Assembly: GCF_016765615.1 (NCBI RefSeq)
Contig: NZ_JAESWA010000023.1
Coordinates: 330,093-394,092, forward strand
Source: Clostridium paridis
GTDB lineage: Bacteria; Bacillota; Clostridia; Clostridiales; Clostridiaceae
Reading direction: 5' to 3'
Length of the DNA stretch: 64,000 nt
How positions within the stretch are numbered: position 1 is the first letter of the stretch; every line of letters starts with the position of its first letter. Positions 56,527-64,000 of this stretch are shown one piece after another. Position numbers and translations under genes: made by a program. The notes beneath the pieces were generated by a model. That model saw nothing but the letters and a program-made list of their open reading frames with translations. It did no database searches and was not told the origin of the DNA.

Positions 56527-57741
56527 ATGAATAAAAAAGTAAAGTTTATTGCAGGCATGTTAACAGTTGTTATGGGAACTAGTTTGTTTTATGGGTGCGG
56601 ACAAGCATCTACTAAAACAAGCGATGAAAAAGAAATAGTTGTCTGGTCAAATTTAATGGATAATGAAGTGGCTAAAGTAGATGAAATTGCGCAAAAGTGG
56701 GCAAAGGAAAATAATAAAAAAGTTAAGGTAGTTAAAGATGATTCAGGATATCAAGAATTCTTGACAGCTGCAAACTCTTCAAAAGGTCCAGATATGCTAT
56801 TTGGACTTGCACATAACAATTTAGGTACCTTTCAAAAAGCTGGTTTATTAGAAGAAGTTCCAAGTGACTTAGTTAATAGAGACGATTATGTAGGAAAGAA
56901 CATATGGGATGCAGTTTCCTATGATGGAAAAGCATATGGAGTTCCTATATCCATGGAAACCTATGCACTATTTTATAACAAGGATAAGGTAAAAACAGTA
57001 CCCAAAACAATGGAGGAACTAATTACAGAGGCAAAGGCATATGGGCAAAATGGTTTTCAGTTTCCTATAAATGATTTTTATTATACAGCTGCCTTTATGC
57101 AAACAGAAGGGGGCTATGTATTTGGTGGTGGAAATGGAAAACTTGATGTAACTAACTTAGGTTTTGACAATGAGGGAGCTATTAAGGCATATCAATTCCT
57201 TCAAGACTTAGTTCAAAAAGACAAATTTATGCCAGCAGATATTACTCAAGATATCGCAAATAATACCTTTAAGTCAGGAGACGCAATTTTTTATATTGGT
57301 GGACCATGGGATGTTGCAGGGTTTAAAGATGCAGGGGTTAATTTTGGAGTAACAGCAATTCCAACACTTGATGGAAAAAATATAAAGTCCTTTTTGGGAG
57401 TTCAAGCAGCCTTTGTTAGTAGTAAATCAAATAACAAAGATGATTCTTGGTCATTAATGAAATACTTAATTAAAAATAGTGGAGAAGATTTATATACAAC
57501 AGGTAATAGAATACCAGTACTAAAATCAGAATTAAATAAAGACACAGTTAAGAATAATGAATATACCCAAGGATTTATAGCACAAACAGCATATGCAGTA
57601 CCAATGCCAAATGTATCTGAAACACAAGCAATATGGGATCCAGTTAAGAATATACAAAGAATCTTAGGCGGAGAAGATCCAAAAGTTGTTGCAAAAGATA
57701 TTCAAAAGGCAGTTAAAGATGCAGTAGAAGTAAGTAAGTAA
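56527..57741 (+). CDS. malE: Maltodextrin ABC transporter substrate-binding lipoprotein
   Basis: 404 residues. The lipobox L-F-Y-G-C gives the lipidated Cys24; the rest is a two-lobed extracellular solute-binding protein (family 1: E-I-V-V-W-S-N-L-M-D; Y-G-V-P-I-S-M-E-T-Y-A-L-F-Y-N-K). The C-terminal I-W-D-P-V-K-N-I-Q-R-I-L-G-G-E-D-P is typical of maltose-type members. It delivers maltodextrins to MalFG. GGAGGG precedes the ATG. The stop codon is inside a run of AAGT units (57728-57746). The ATPase is not encoded here, so a shared MsmK-type protein is likely. Confidence 0.93.
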   Translation: MNKKVKFIAGMLTVVMGTSLFYGCGQASTKTSDEKEIVVWSNLMDNEVAKVDEIAQKWAKENNKKVKVVKDDSGYQEFLTAANSSKGPDMLFGLAHNNLGTFQKAGLLEEVPSDLVNRDDYVGKNIWDAVSYDGKAYGVPISMETYALFYNKDKVKTVPKTMEELITEAKAYGQNGFQFPINDFYYTAAFMQTEGGYVFGGGNGKLDVTNLGFDNEGAIKAYQFLQDLVQKDKFMPADITQDIANNTFKSGDAIFYIGGPWDVAGFKDAGVNFGVTAIPTLDGKNIKSFLGVQAAFVSSKSNNKDDSWSLMKYLIKNSGEDLYTTGNRIPVLKSELNKDTVKNNEYTQGFIAQTAYAVPMPNVSETQAIWDPVKNIQRILGGEDPKVVAKDIQKAVKDAVEVSK

Positions 57742-57766
57742 GTAAGTAAGCATAAATAGATATTTC

Positions 57767-57797
57767 CCAAGGGTATGCTGGTTAATTAAATTAGTGT
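57767..57797 (+). promoter_or_regulatory. Intercistronic hairpin between malE and malF
   Basis: GGGTATGCT and AGTGTACCC pair over 9 bp (two G-U), loop 13 nt, no T run. Such hairpins commonly protect the malE message and let it exceed malFG. Confidence 0.6.
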
Positions 57798-57827
57798 ACC
57801 CTAAAAAATACTTATAAGGGGGTATAT

Positions 57828-58775
57828 ATGAAGAATTTAAAAGCAAAGAAAAATAGAAAAGCATATATATATCTAACACCAGCACTTATTAGCATTACAG
57901 TATTAAGTATACTTCCAATGTTATATACAATCTTCATAGCTTTTACAAATTATTCTCTCAAAAATCAAAATTATGGATATGGAACAGCGGCAGGTTGGAA
58001 GATAGTTGGACTTTATCAATTTCAGCAGATATTAACTGGAGCACTTAAATCGCAGTTCTTCCCACTGCTATTATGGACATTAATCTTTACAGCCCTATCC
58101 ACTTTTGGAAGCTATTTTATTGGTCTAATTTTTGCAATGTGTTTAAGTGATAAAAATATGAAGGAATCCTTTATATATAAGGGATTATTAGTTATTCCTT
58201 GGGCACTACCAGGAGCAATCACAATAGTCTCATTTAGAGGATTATTTAATAGTCAATATGGATCAATTAATCTCATGCTACAGCAGCTGCATTTAATTAA
58301 AGAGCCAATAATGTGGTTAACAACGCCTTTTGCAGCAAGGCTTGCAGTTATACTTATTAGTCTTTGGATTGGTTTTCCCTACATGATGAATGTTTGTATG
58401 GGGGCTATTTCTGCAATACCTGATACCCATTACGAGGCAGCAGATTTAGATGGAGCAACTGGGTTTCAAAAATTCACAAAGATTACGTTACCTTCACTAG
58501 CTAAGACTTCTTATCCTTTATTAATTTCAAATTTTGCCTTTAACTTTAATAACTTTAATTCGGCATATTTGTTAACTGATGGAGGACCATCAAAGGCAGG
58601 ATCATCCTTTGCTGGATGGACGGATATTCTTGGATCTGCAACATATAAGATGTCAACATTACAAGGAAATTTTGCATTAGGTGCAGCAATGTCTATATTA
58701 CTATTTTTAATTATAGGAACACTTTCAATTATCAATATGAATATTTCAGGACAGTTTAAGGAGAGTGAGGGATAG
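57828..58775 (+). CDS. malF: Maltodextrin ABC transporter permease
   Basis: 315 residues with about six membrane helices and no long periplasmic loop. The EAA loop that contacts the ATPase is E-A-A-D-L-D-G-A-T-G-F-Q-K-F (about 203-222), followed by ITLP. N-terminal Y-L-T-P-A-L is typical of MalF-like subunits. AAGGGGG precedes the ATG. It forms the channel with MalG, whose gene starts 2 bp after the stop. Confidence 0.93.
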   Translation: MKNLKAKKNRKAYIYLTPALISITVLSILPMLYTIFIAFTNYSLKNQNYGYGTAAGWKIVGLYQFQQILTGALKSQFFPLLLWTLIFTALSTFGSYFIGLIFAMCLSDKNMKESFIYKGLLVIPWALPGAITIVSFRGLFNSQYGSINLMLQQLHLIKEPIMWLTTPFAARLAVILISLWIGFPYMMNVCMGAISAIPDTHYEAADLDGATGFQKFTKITLPSLAKTSYPLLISNFAFNFNNFNSAYLLTDGGPSKAGSSFAGWTDILGSATYKMSTLQGNFALGAAMSILLFLIIGTLSIINMNISGQFKESEG

Positions 58776-58777
58776 TT

Positions 58778-59674
58778 ATGGAAGTGAAAATAGAGCAGAA
58801 TGTAAAGAAAGTAAGTTCAAAAAAGATCACATATAAACATAAAATGAATAAGGGTGAAAGAGCCGCATTATGGGGAAAGAGAATTTTTTTATGGATATCA
58901 ATTTTAATTATAATATTTCCTGTTTTTGCAATAGTAACAGCTTCTCTATCTCCTGGTACAAGCTTTATGCAAAAATCCTTAATTCCTAAAGAAATAAGCC
59001 TAGTAAATTATAAGGTTGTATTGTCAGCAAAAGATGGATTTTTAAAATGGATGTTAAATACAACTTTTGTAGCATTAGCTGTATCAACAATTCAACTTAT
59101 TATGACAATGCCAGCTGCCTATGCATTTTCAAAGATGAGATTTACGGGAAGAAAAAATGGACTTATGACTCTATTAATTCTTCAGATGTTTCCATCAAGT
59201 ATGGCAGTTCCAGCAATACTTGCAATTGCCTACAAAGTACCATTTGGTATGGATAATCTATGGTTTTTAGTCTTGGTATTATGTGCAGGTAGTGCTTATA
59301 ATATATGGCTTATGAAAGGGTTTATCGATGGACTTCCACAGGCTTTAGATGAAGCTGCTATGGTGGATGGAGCTACTACATGGCAAGTGTTTACAAAGAT
59401 AATATTACCTTTAAGCAAGCCTATGGCCGTGGTTATATTTTTCTTTTCATTTATTTGTGTATTCGGAGAATTTGTTTTTTCAGCAGCTTTAATTAAGGAA
59501 AAATCATTAAAGTTATTGGTTCCTGGGTTAAAGAGTCTTATGGTGGATAAAGTAACTAACTGGCCACAATATGCAGCAGCTTCTATATTAATTTCAATTC
59601 CTTTAGCAATAGTTTTTGTGTGTATTCAAAAGTTTATTACTAGAGGACTTGTAGCAGGTTCAATAAAGGAATAG
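58778..59674 (+). CDS. malG: Maltodextrin ABC transporter permease
   Basis: 298 residues with six helices; the EAA loop reads E-A-A-M-V-D-G-A-T-T-W-Q-V-F-T-K-I-I-L-P (about 202-221), and the C-terminus ends G-L-V-A-G-S-I-K-E, the usual MalG tail. GAGAGTGAGGG in the end of malF supplies the ribosome binding site, so the two are translationally coupled. Confidence 0.93.
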   Translation: MEVKIEQNVKKVSSKKITYKHKMNKGERAALWGKRIFLWISILIIIFPVFAIVTASLSPGTSFMQKSLIPKEISLVNYKVVLSAKDGFLKWMLNTTFVALAVSTIQLIMTMPAAYAFSKMRFTGRKNGLMTLLILQMFPSSMAVPAILAIAYKVPFGMDNLWFLVLVLCAGSAYNIWLMKGFIDGLPQALDEAAMVDGATTWQVFTKIILPLSKPMAVVIFFFSFICVFGEFVFSAALIKEKSLKLLVPGLKSLMVDKVTNWPQYAAASILISIPLAIVFVCIQKFITRGLVAGSIKE

Positions 59675-59712
59675 ATGAAATAATTATCATAGAAAAGTAG
59701 GAGGAATATACA

Positions 59713-61455
59713 TTGAATAAACATGCGATTTATCATATAACAGATACACCATATGCTTATGGAAAGAATTTAAACACCTTAAGAGTTGTTCTAAGAACTG
59801 CAAATGGTGATATAAAAGAATGCATTTTATGCTATAAGGATAGATATGATTGGAAAGATGAATTTTTAATAGAGAGAATGCAAATAGATAGAACCACAGA
59901 ATTATTTGATTTTTATAAAGCTGATATATCTGTAGAAAGAAATAGATATAGATACTTTTTCAAGCTAGTTGATAAGGGAAATAATATTTATTATCTAGAT
60001 GAAAGAGGCTTAAGAAATTATAAGATACCAAAGGATGAAGCGACAGCTTTTCAATATCCTTATATAGCAGAAGGGGATTTGTATAAAGAAGTAAGCTGGC
60101 TTCAGGAATCTGTAGTTTATCAAATCTTTGTAGATAGATTTTTTAATGGAAATAAAGACAATGATCCAAAGAATACATTAAGGTGGGGAACCTCTGTAAC
60201 TCCTAAATCAATGTTTGGGGGGGATATAAAGGGTATTATAAGCAAATTGGATTACTTAAATGATTTAGGGGTGGATTTAATATATTTAACTCCAATATTT
60301 AAATCTTCCTCCAATCATAAATATGATGTAAATGATTATTATAATATTGATCCTCAATTTGGAACACTTGAAGAGGGAAAAGCATTGGTTAGAGAATGTC
60401 ATAAAAGAGGAATAAGAATAGTTTTTGATTGTGTTTTTAATCATTCTGGAGACGACTTTTTTGCATTTAAGGATATACTTAAAAATGGTGAAAAATCAAA
60501 ATATAAGGATTGGTATTTTATAGATAGCTATCCTGTAGATCAAAAGAAGGTTAATTATTATTCCTTTTCAAACCATATTAAGTCAATGCCTAAGCTAAAT
60601 ACCAGTAATAAAGAAGTAAAGGAGTACTTACTTAAGGTAGGGGAATTTTGGGTAAAAGAAGTAGGAATAGATGGTTGGAGACTCGATGTGTGTGATGAAG
60701 TAGATCATAATTTTTGGAGAAGCTTTAAGGAGAGAGTTAAGGAATGTAAGAATGACAGCATAATTATTGGAGAAATAATGCATGAGGCAACATCTTTCTT
60801 AAAGGGTGATCAAATGGATGGAATAATGAATTATCCTTTTAAAGGAGCTTTGATTGATTTCTTTGCAAGAAGATCTATAACAGTAGAACAGTTTAATGAG
60901 ATTCTAGGACAAAATAGCACCATATATATGGAGGGAATTACAAGACAACTGTGGAATTTGATTGGAAGTCATGATACTCAAAGATTTTTAACTGAATGTG
61001 AAGATAATATTGAGAGGATGAAGCTAGCAATTGGATTCCAATTTAGCTATATAGGTGTTCCATATATTTATTATGGTGATGAAATAGGACTTACTGGGGG
61101 AGAAGATCCAGAATCAAGAAAATGTATGATATGGGAAAAGGATAAACAGAACCTTGAACTTTTTAATTGGTATAAAAGTTTAATTAAAATAAGAAAAGAT
61201 AATTTATCCTTAGTGTATGGAGATTATAAGGTATTGTATTGCAAAGAAAATGTACTGATATTTGAAAGAAACTTTAATGGGGAAAAGGTAATAGTAGCTG
61301 TTAATAATAATTATAAGAAATATTATGTAAACCTTGGGTTAGATATAATGGCTAAGGATTTATTAAAAGATGGAGTAGTGGACTTAAGTAAAACTCTAAT
61401 TTTAGATTCAATGGAATTTAAGGTTTGGAAAAAAGAAGGTATGTTTGCGAATTAA
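59713..61455 (+). CDS. GH13 alpha-glycosidase, neopullulanase/cyclomaltodextrinase type
   Basis: 580 residues from TTG 59713 after TAGGAGGAA. An N-terminal CBM34-like domain (about 1-115) is followed by the GH13 barrel: D-V-N-D-Y (region preceding I), F-D-C-V-F-N-H (I), G-W-R-L-D-V-C-D-E (nucleophile about Asp324), I-I-G-E-I-M-H (acid about Glu354) and N-L-I-G-S-H-D (about Asp421). The C-terminus is a beta sandwich. No signal peptide is present, so it hydrolyses imported maltodextrins or cyclodextrins in the cytosol. It is the last gene of the malEFG operon. Confidence 0.93.
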   Translation: MNKHAIYHITDTPYAYGKNLNTLRVVLRTANGDIKECILCYKDRYDWKDEFLIERMQIDRTTELFDFYKADISVERNRYRYFFKLVDKGNNIYYLDERGLRNYKIPKDEATAFQYPYIAEGDLYKEVSWLQESVVYQIFVDRFFNGNKDNDPKNTLRWGTSVTPKSMFGGDIKGIISKLDYLNDLGVDLIYLTPIFKSSSNHKYDVNDYYNIDPQFGTLEEGKALVRECHKRGIRIVFDCVFNHSGDDFFAFKDILKNGEKSKYKDWYFIDSYPVDQKKVNYYSFSNHIKSMPKLNTSNKEVKEYLLKVGEFWVKEVGIDGWRLDVCDEVDHNFWRSFKERVKECKNDSIIIGEIMHEATSFLKGDQMDGIMNYPFKGALIDFFARRSITVEQFNEILGQNSTIYMEGITRQLWNLIGSHDTQRFLTECEDNIERMKLAIGFQFSYIGVPYIYYGDEIGLTGGEDPESRKCMIWEKDKQNLELFNWYKSLIKIRKDNLSLVYGDYKVLYCKENVLIFERNFNGEKVIVAVNNNYKKYYVNLGLDIMAKDLLKDGVVDLSKTLILDSMEFKVWKKEGMFAN

Positions 61456-61472
61456 GCAAACATACCTTTTCT
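61435..61472 (+). terminator. Terminator overlapping the GH13 stop
   Basis: AAGGTATGTTTGC (last codons) and GCAAACATACCTT pair perfectly over 13 bp, then TTCTGTATATT. It also lies close to the end of the convergent thiE gene. Confidence 0.85.
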
Positions 61473-61477
61473 GTATA

Positions 61478-62059
61478 TTAAGAGAATCTCTTAATAAAAT
61501 TATTTGGATCTGTACAAGTCATAGATTCGCTCATAACACATACTCCAGTTGCCCCTGCATTTTTAACAGTTCCTAACTTATCGTCAGTTATTCCACCTAT
61601 TGCAAATACTGGAATGTTCGCTTCATTACAAACTTCTTCTAAAAATGAAAGGCCTTTCTCAGGAACTCCCTTTTTACAATCTGTAAGGAATATATGACCT
61701 GCAATTAAGTAAGTGGCCCCTAATTCTTGAGCTTCTGTTACTTCCTCTACAGAATGTATAGAAGCTCCTATGTTAGTAAATTTAGAAAGCTTATCTTTAT
61801 ATAATCTTAAGTTACTCATAGATAGTTGAATATTAGGAATATTAAGCTTTAAGGCCACATCTATATTTTGATTTATAATAAGAGAAACTTTATTAATATC
61901 ACAAATCTCTTTTACTTTTATAGCCAAAGCCTCATATTCAAATAGGGTTAAGTCTTTTTCTCTTAACATTATTCCATAGGGATTTCCTTTTGCTAAGAGA
62001 TTTATTCTGTTTAAGAAGTCATCTTTACAAAGTTTTTTATTAGTTATACAAATTAGCAT
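61478..62059 (-). CDS. thiE: Thiamine phosphate synthase / TenI-like protein
   Basis: 193 residues, a TIM barrel. I-A-G-H-I-F-L-T-D-C-K-K-G and V-F-A-I-G-G-I-T, phosphate-binding, are the ThiE/TenI markers. ThiE couples the thiazole phosphate with HMP pyrophosphate to form thiamine phosphate; TenI aromatises the thiazole. In a thiG-thiH-thiE series either is possible, and the shorter length slightly favours a TenI-like enzyme. It starts 10 bp after thiH. Confidence 0.85.
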   Translation of the reverse strand: MLICITNKKLCKDDFLNRINLLAKGNPYGIMLREKDLTLFEYEALAIKVKEICDINKVSLIINQNIDVALKLNIPNIQLSMSNLRLYKDKLSKFTNIGASIHSVEEVTEAQELGATYLIAGHIFLTDCKKGVPEKGLSFLEEVCNEANIPVFAIGGITDDKLGTVKNAGATGVCVMSESMTCTDPNNFIKRFS

Positions 62060-62068
62060 AATCGCTAC

Positions 62069-63223
62069 CTAAACTCTTATATAATCTGTATAAACAGGTT
62101 GAAGGCCTTTAGTAAGAATCATTTCATGCACTTCATTTACACTTCTGGGATCAGAGATTTCAAACTGCTCATCACCTTTTTCTTCTTCACTATGACCACC
62201 AACACCAACCTTAACCCCAGCTGATATTTTTGTAGCTGCAAGTCCAATAACATTATCACGGAAACCAGCTCTTTCTCGTGTAGAAATTGTAATACCTGCA
62301 AAAGGCATAAATAATCTATAAGCAAGCATAACTTGTAGAAGTTGCTTTTCGTGAACGTCATTTGGGTTATTATCTGCATTATTTATATAAGGTCTTAATC
62401 TAGGAGTTGAGAAGGAAACTTCTGCATGAGGATATTTTTGCTGTATAAAATAAGCATGTAACCCTGCTGCAAAGGCATCTTTTCTAAAATCATCAAGTCC
62501 AAGCAATGCTCCGAAGGAAACACCACGCATACCCCCAAGTATTGCACGTTCTTGAGCATTAAAGCGATATGGGAAAATTCTTTTTGGCCCTCTTAAATGA
62601 ACCTGCTCATATTTATCAGTATTATAGGTTTCTTGATAAACAGAAACAAAATCCGCCCCACATTCATGTAAAAAAGCATATTCATCAGAATTTAATGGAT
62701 ATATCTCAATACCAACTGTAGAGAAATATTTAGAAGCTAATTTTACTGCATCACCAATGTATTGAACTCCCGACATATGTCTAGATTCACCAGTTAAAAG
62801 GAGAATCTCTTGTAAACCAGTAAGAGCTATTTCCTTAAGTTCAGCCTCTATTTCTTCTAAGGAAAGCATTCCACGGTGAATTTTATTCATGCAGTTAAAA
62901 CCACAGTAAACACAATGGTTCTCACAATAGTTTGCAATATATAATGGAGTAAAAAGACAAACAGAATTACCAAAATGCTTTTTAGTTTCCTCCATTGATT
63001 TTCTTGCCATAGTTTCAAGTAATGGCATAGCAGCAGGAGAGAGTATTGCAGCATAATCTTCAATTGAAAGAGTATCCTTTGCTAGAGCTTTTTTTACGTC
63101 AATTTCTGTATAGTTTTCATGATTATATTCATTTACCAGTTTTAATACCTTGTCCATAATATCAGAATTAGTGGCTTCCATATCATCTAAATACTTCATA
63201 TGATCTACTTTTATAGCTTCCAT
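62069..63223 (-). CDS. thiH: 2-iminoacetate synthase
   Basis: 384 residues, a radical SAM enzyme with the cluster motif C-E-N-H-C-V-Y-C-G-F. The sequence Y-C-G-F-N-C-M-N-K and G-V-Q-Y-I-G-D-A-V-K-L match ThiH. It cleaves tyrosine to dehydroglycine and p-cresol for the thiazole of thiamine, the oxygen-independent route used by anaerobes in place of ThiO. The gene starts 2 bp after the thiG stop, with AGGA in the end of thiG as its ribosome binding site. Confidence 0.95.
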   Translation of the reverse strand: MEAIKVDHMKYLDDMEATNSDIMDKVLKLVNEYNHENYTEIDVKKALAKDTLSIEDYAAILSPAAMPLLETMARKSMEETKKHFGNSVCLFTPLYIANYCENHCVYCGFNCMNKIHRGMLSLEEIEAELKEIALTGLQEILLLTGESRHMSGVQYIGDAVKLASKYFSTVGIEIYPLNSDEYAFLHECGADFVSVYQETYNTDKYEQVHLRGPKRIFPYRFNAQERAILGGMRGVSFGALLGLDDFRKDAFAAGLHAYFIQQKYPHAEVSFSTPRLRPYINNADNNPNDVHEKQLLQVMLAYRLFMPFAGITISTRERAGFRDNVIGLAATKISAGVKVGVGGHSEEEKGDEQFEISDPRSVNEVHEMILTKGLQPVYTDYIRV

Positions 63224-63225
63224 AA

Positions 63226-63993
63226 TTAATCCTCCAAAAATCCTGTTAGAGGACTTGATGCTTCGCCTTTAAAATCTAAAACTCTTCCAATGCCAGCTAA
63301 ATAAGCTTCACGACCTGCCTCAACAGCTTGTTTAAAAGCTTTCGCCATAAGAGTAACATCTTTTGCAGATGAAATTGCAGTATTACACATAACAGCTGAA
63401 GCCCCCATTTCCATAGCTTCACATGCTTGTGATGGACGACCAATACCTGCATCTACAATTATAGGTAAGTCTATTTCATTAATTAATATCTGAATAAATT
63501 CTTTAGTACAAAGGCCTTTGTTACTTCCAATTGGTGAGCCTAAAGGCATTACTGCTGCTGCACCTGCATTAACAAGGGATCTTGCAACATTTAAGTCAGG
63601 ATACATATATGGCATTACAACGAATCCTTCTTTTGCAAGCATTTCAGTAGCTTTTATTGTTTCGTAGTTATCTGGTAATAAATATTTTGAATCATGTATT
63701 ACCTCAACTTTAACAAAATTACCACATCCAATTTCTCTAGCAAGACGTGCTATTCTAACAGCTTCCTCAGCATTTCTAGCGCCTGAAGTGTTAGGTAGTA
63801 GCGTAATACCTTTAGGAATGTAATCTAAAATATTTTCTTCTCCACCAACATTTGCACGACGAAGTGCTAAAGTTATCATTTCAGCGCCACCACTTTCTAT
63901 AGCAGCTTTTATTAATTCAAGTGAAAATTTACCTGAACCTAATATAAATCTTGATTGAAATTCATGTCCCCCAATTATTAACTTATCACTCAT
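63226..63993 (-). CDS. thiG: Thiazole synthase
   Basis: 255 residues. F-I-L-G-S-G-K-F at the N-terminus, the Schiff-base Lys in F-V-K-V-E-V-I, and the phosphate loops V-D-A-G-I-G-R-P-S and A-V-M-C-N-T-A-I are the ThiG hallmarks. It builds the thiazole from DXP, ThiS thiocarboxylate and dehydroglycine made by ThiH. The start lies 7 bp from the right edge, so the ribosome binding site and any thiS, thiF or TPP riboswitch are outside the window. Confidence 0.95.
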   Translation of the reverse strand: MSDKLIIGGHEFQSRFILGSGKFSLELIKAAIESGGAEMITLALRRANVGGEENILDYIPKGITLLPNTSGARNAEEAVRIARLAREIGCGNFVKVEVIHDSKYLLPDNYETIKATEMLAKEGFVVMPYMYPDLNVARSLVNAGAAAVMPLGSPIGSNKGLCTKEFIQILINEIDLPIIVDAGIGRPSQACEAMEMGASAVMCNTAISSAKDVTLMAKAFKQAVEAGREAYLAGIGRVLDFKGEASSPLTGFLED

Positions 63994-64000
63994 TTTATCT

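Overview
The window is AT-rich (about 30% G+C by eye), with strong GGAGG-type ribosome binding sites, GTG and TTG starts, U-tailed hairpin terminators, a T-box leader, a Spo0E-like phosphatase and archaeal-type aspartate semialdehyde dehydrogenase. A CYP152 peroxygenase and abundant secreted wall and polysaccharide enzymes add to this. Together they point to a saprophytic Clostridium sensu stricto chromosome. I see no phage, no insertion sequence with a transposase, no CRISPR array and no tRNA or rRNA gene.

Layout. 1-6.1 kb: partial TcaA-like gene, acetyltransferase, a CorA-type transporter behind a complex leader, small secreted and membrane proteins, a CDP-alcohol phosphatidyltransferase and a FAD oxidoreductase. 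6.1-10.7 kb: tautomerase, Gln-rich coiled-coil protein, Spo0E-like protein, DeoR regulator with a HAD phosphatase, FlxA-like protein. 10.8-20.5 kb: MFS exporter, half-size TauE, CWB2-amidase, lipoprotein, UvrD-type helicase with an inserted DEDDh exonuclease, SagB-like oxidoreductase, and an NlpC/P60 protein with FG-GAP-like repeats behind a structured leader. 20.5-29.3 kb: Nudix, FtsX/LolD-type ABC exporter, CDF cation exporter with palindromic operators, tandem HNH-like protein, signal peptidase, SdpI-like protein, and a membrane gene bracketed by two copies of a MITE-like repeat (a third copy lies at 21.0 kb). 29.7-37.5 kb: diguanylate cyclase with hemerythrin domain, MerR-TipAS regulator, CYP152, ASADH, LysR, HD protein. 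37.6-49.8 kb: GH18 chitinase, TudS-like DUF523/DUF1722 protein, large beta-helix surface protein with a decayed sortase signal, HAD phosphatase, Crp/Fnr regulator, Nudix, T-box-controlled seryl-tRNA synthetase of archaeal-like sequence, and GH64 beta-1,3-glucanase. 50.1-56.3 kb: VanY-VanR-VanS-like module, HxlR regulator and iron-sulfur flavoprotein, WYL regulator, GNAT, AraC regulator. 56.5-61.5 kb: maltodextrin ABC importer (malEFG) with a cytosolic GH13 enzyme. 61.5-64 kb: thiGHE on the minus strand, running in from beyond the right edge.

The most striking signal is upstream of corA. A 28-codon leader ORF with a good Shine-Dalgarno starts with an acidic/proline-rich stretch (MEDSPEPNND). 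Its last codons lie in an 11-bp hairpin arm. The other arm can alternatively form a perfect 7-bp helix with the corA Shine-Dalgarno. This is the architecture expected of a Mg2+-sensing leader peptide comparable in logic to enterobacterial MgtL, and I know of no described clostridial example. Other items of interest are the MITE-bracketed gene, the unassigned leader RNA before the NlpC/P60 gene, the ruined LPXTG signal, the helicase-exonuclease fusion and a 94-nt near-perfect hairpin at 53.9 kb.
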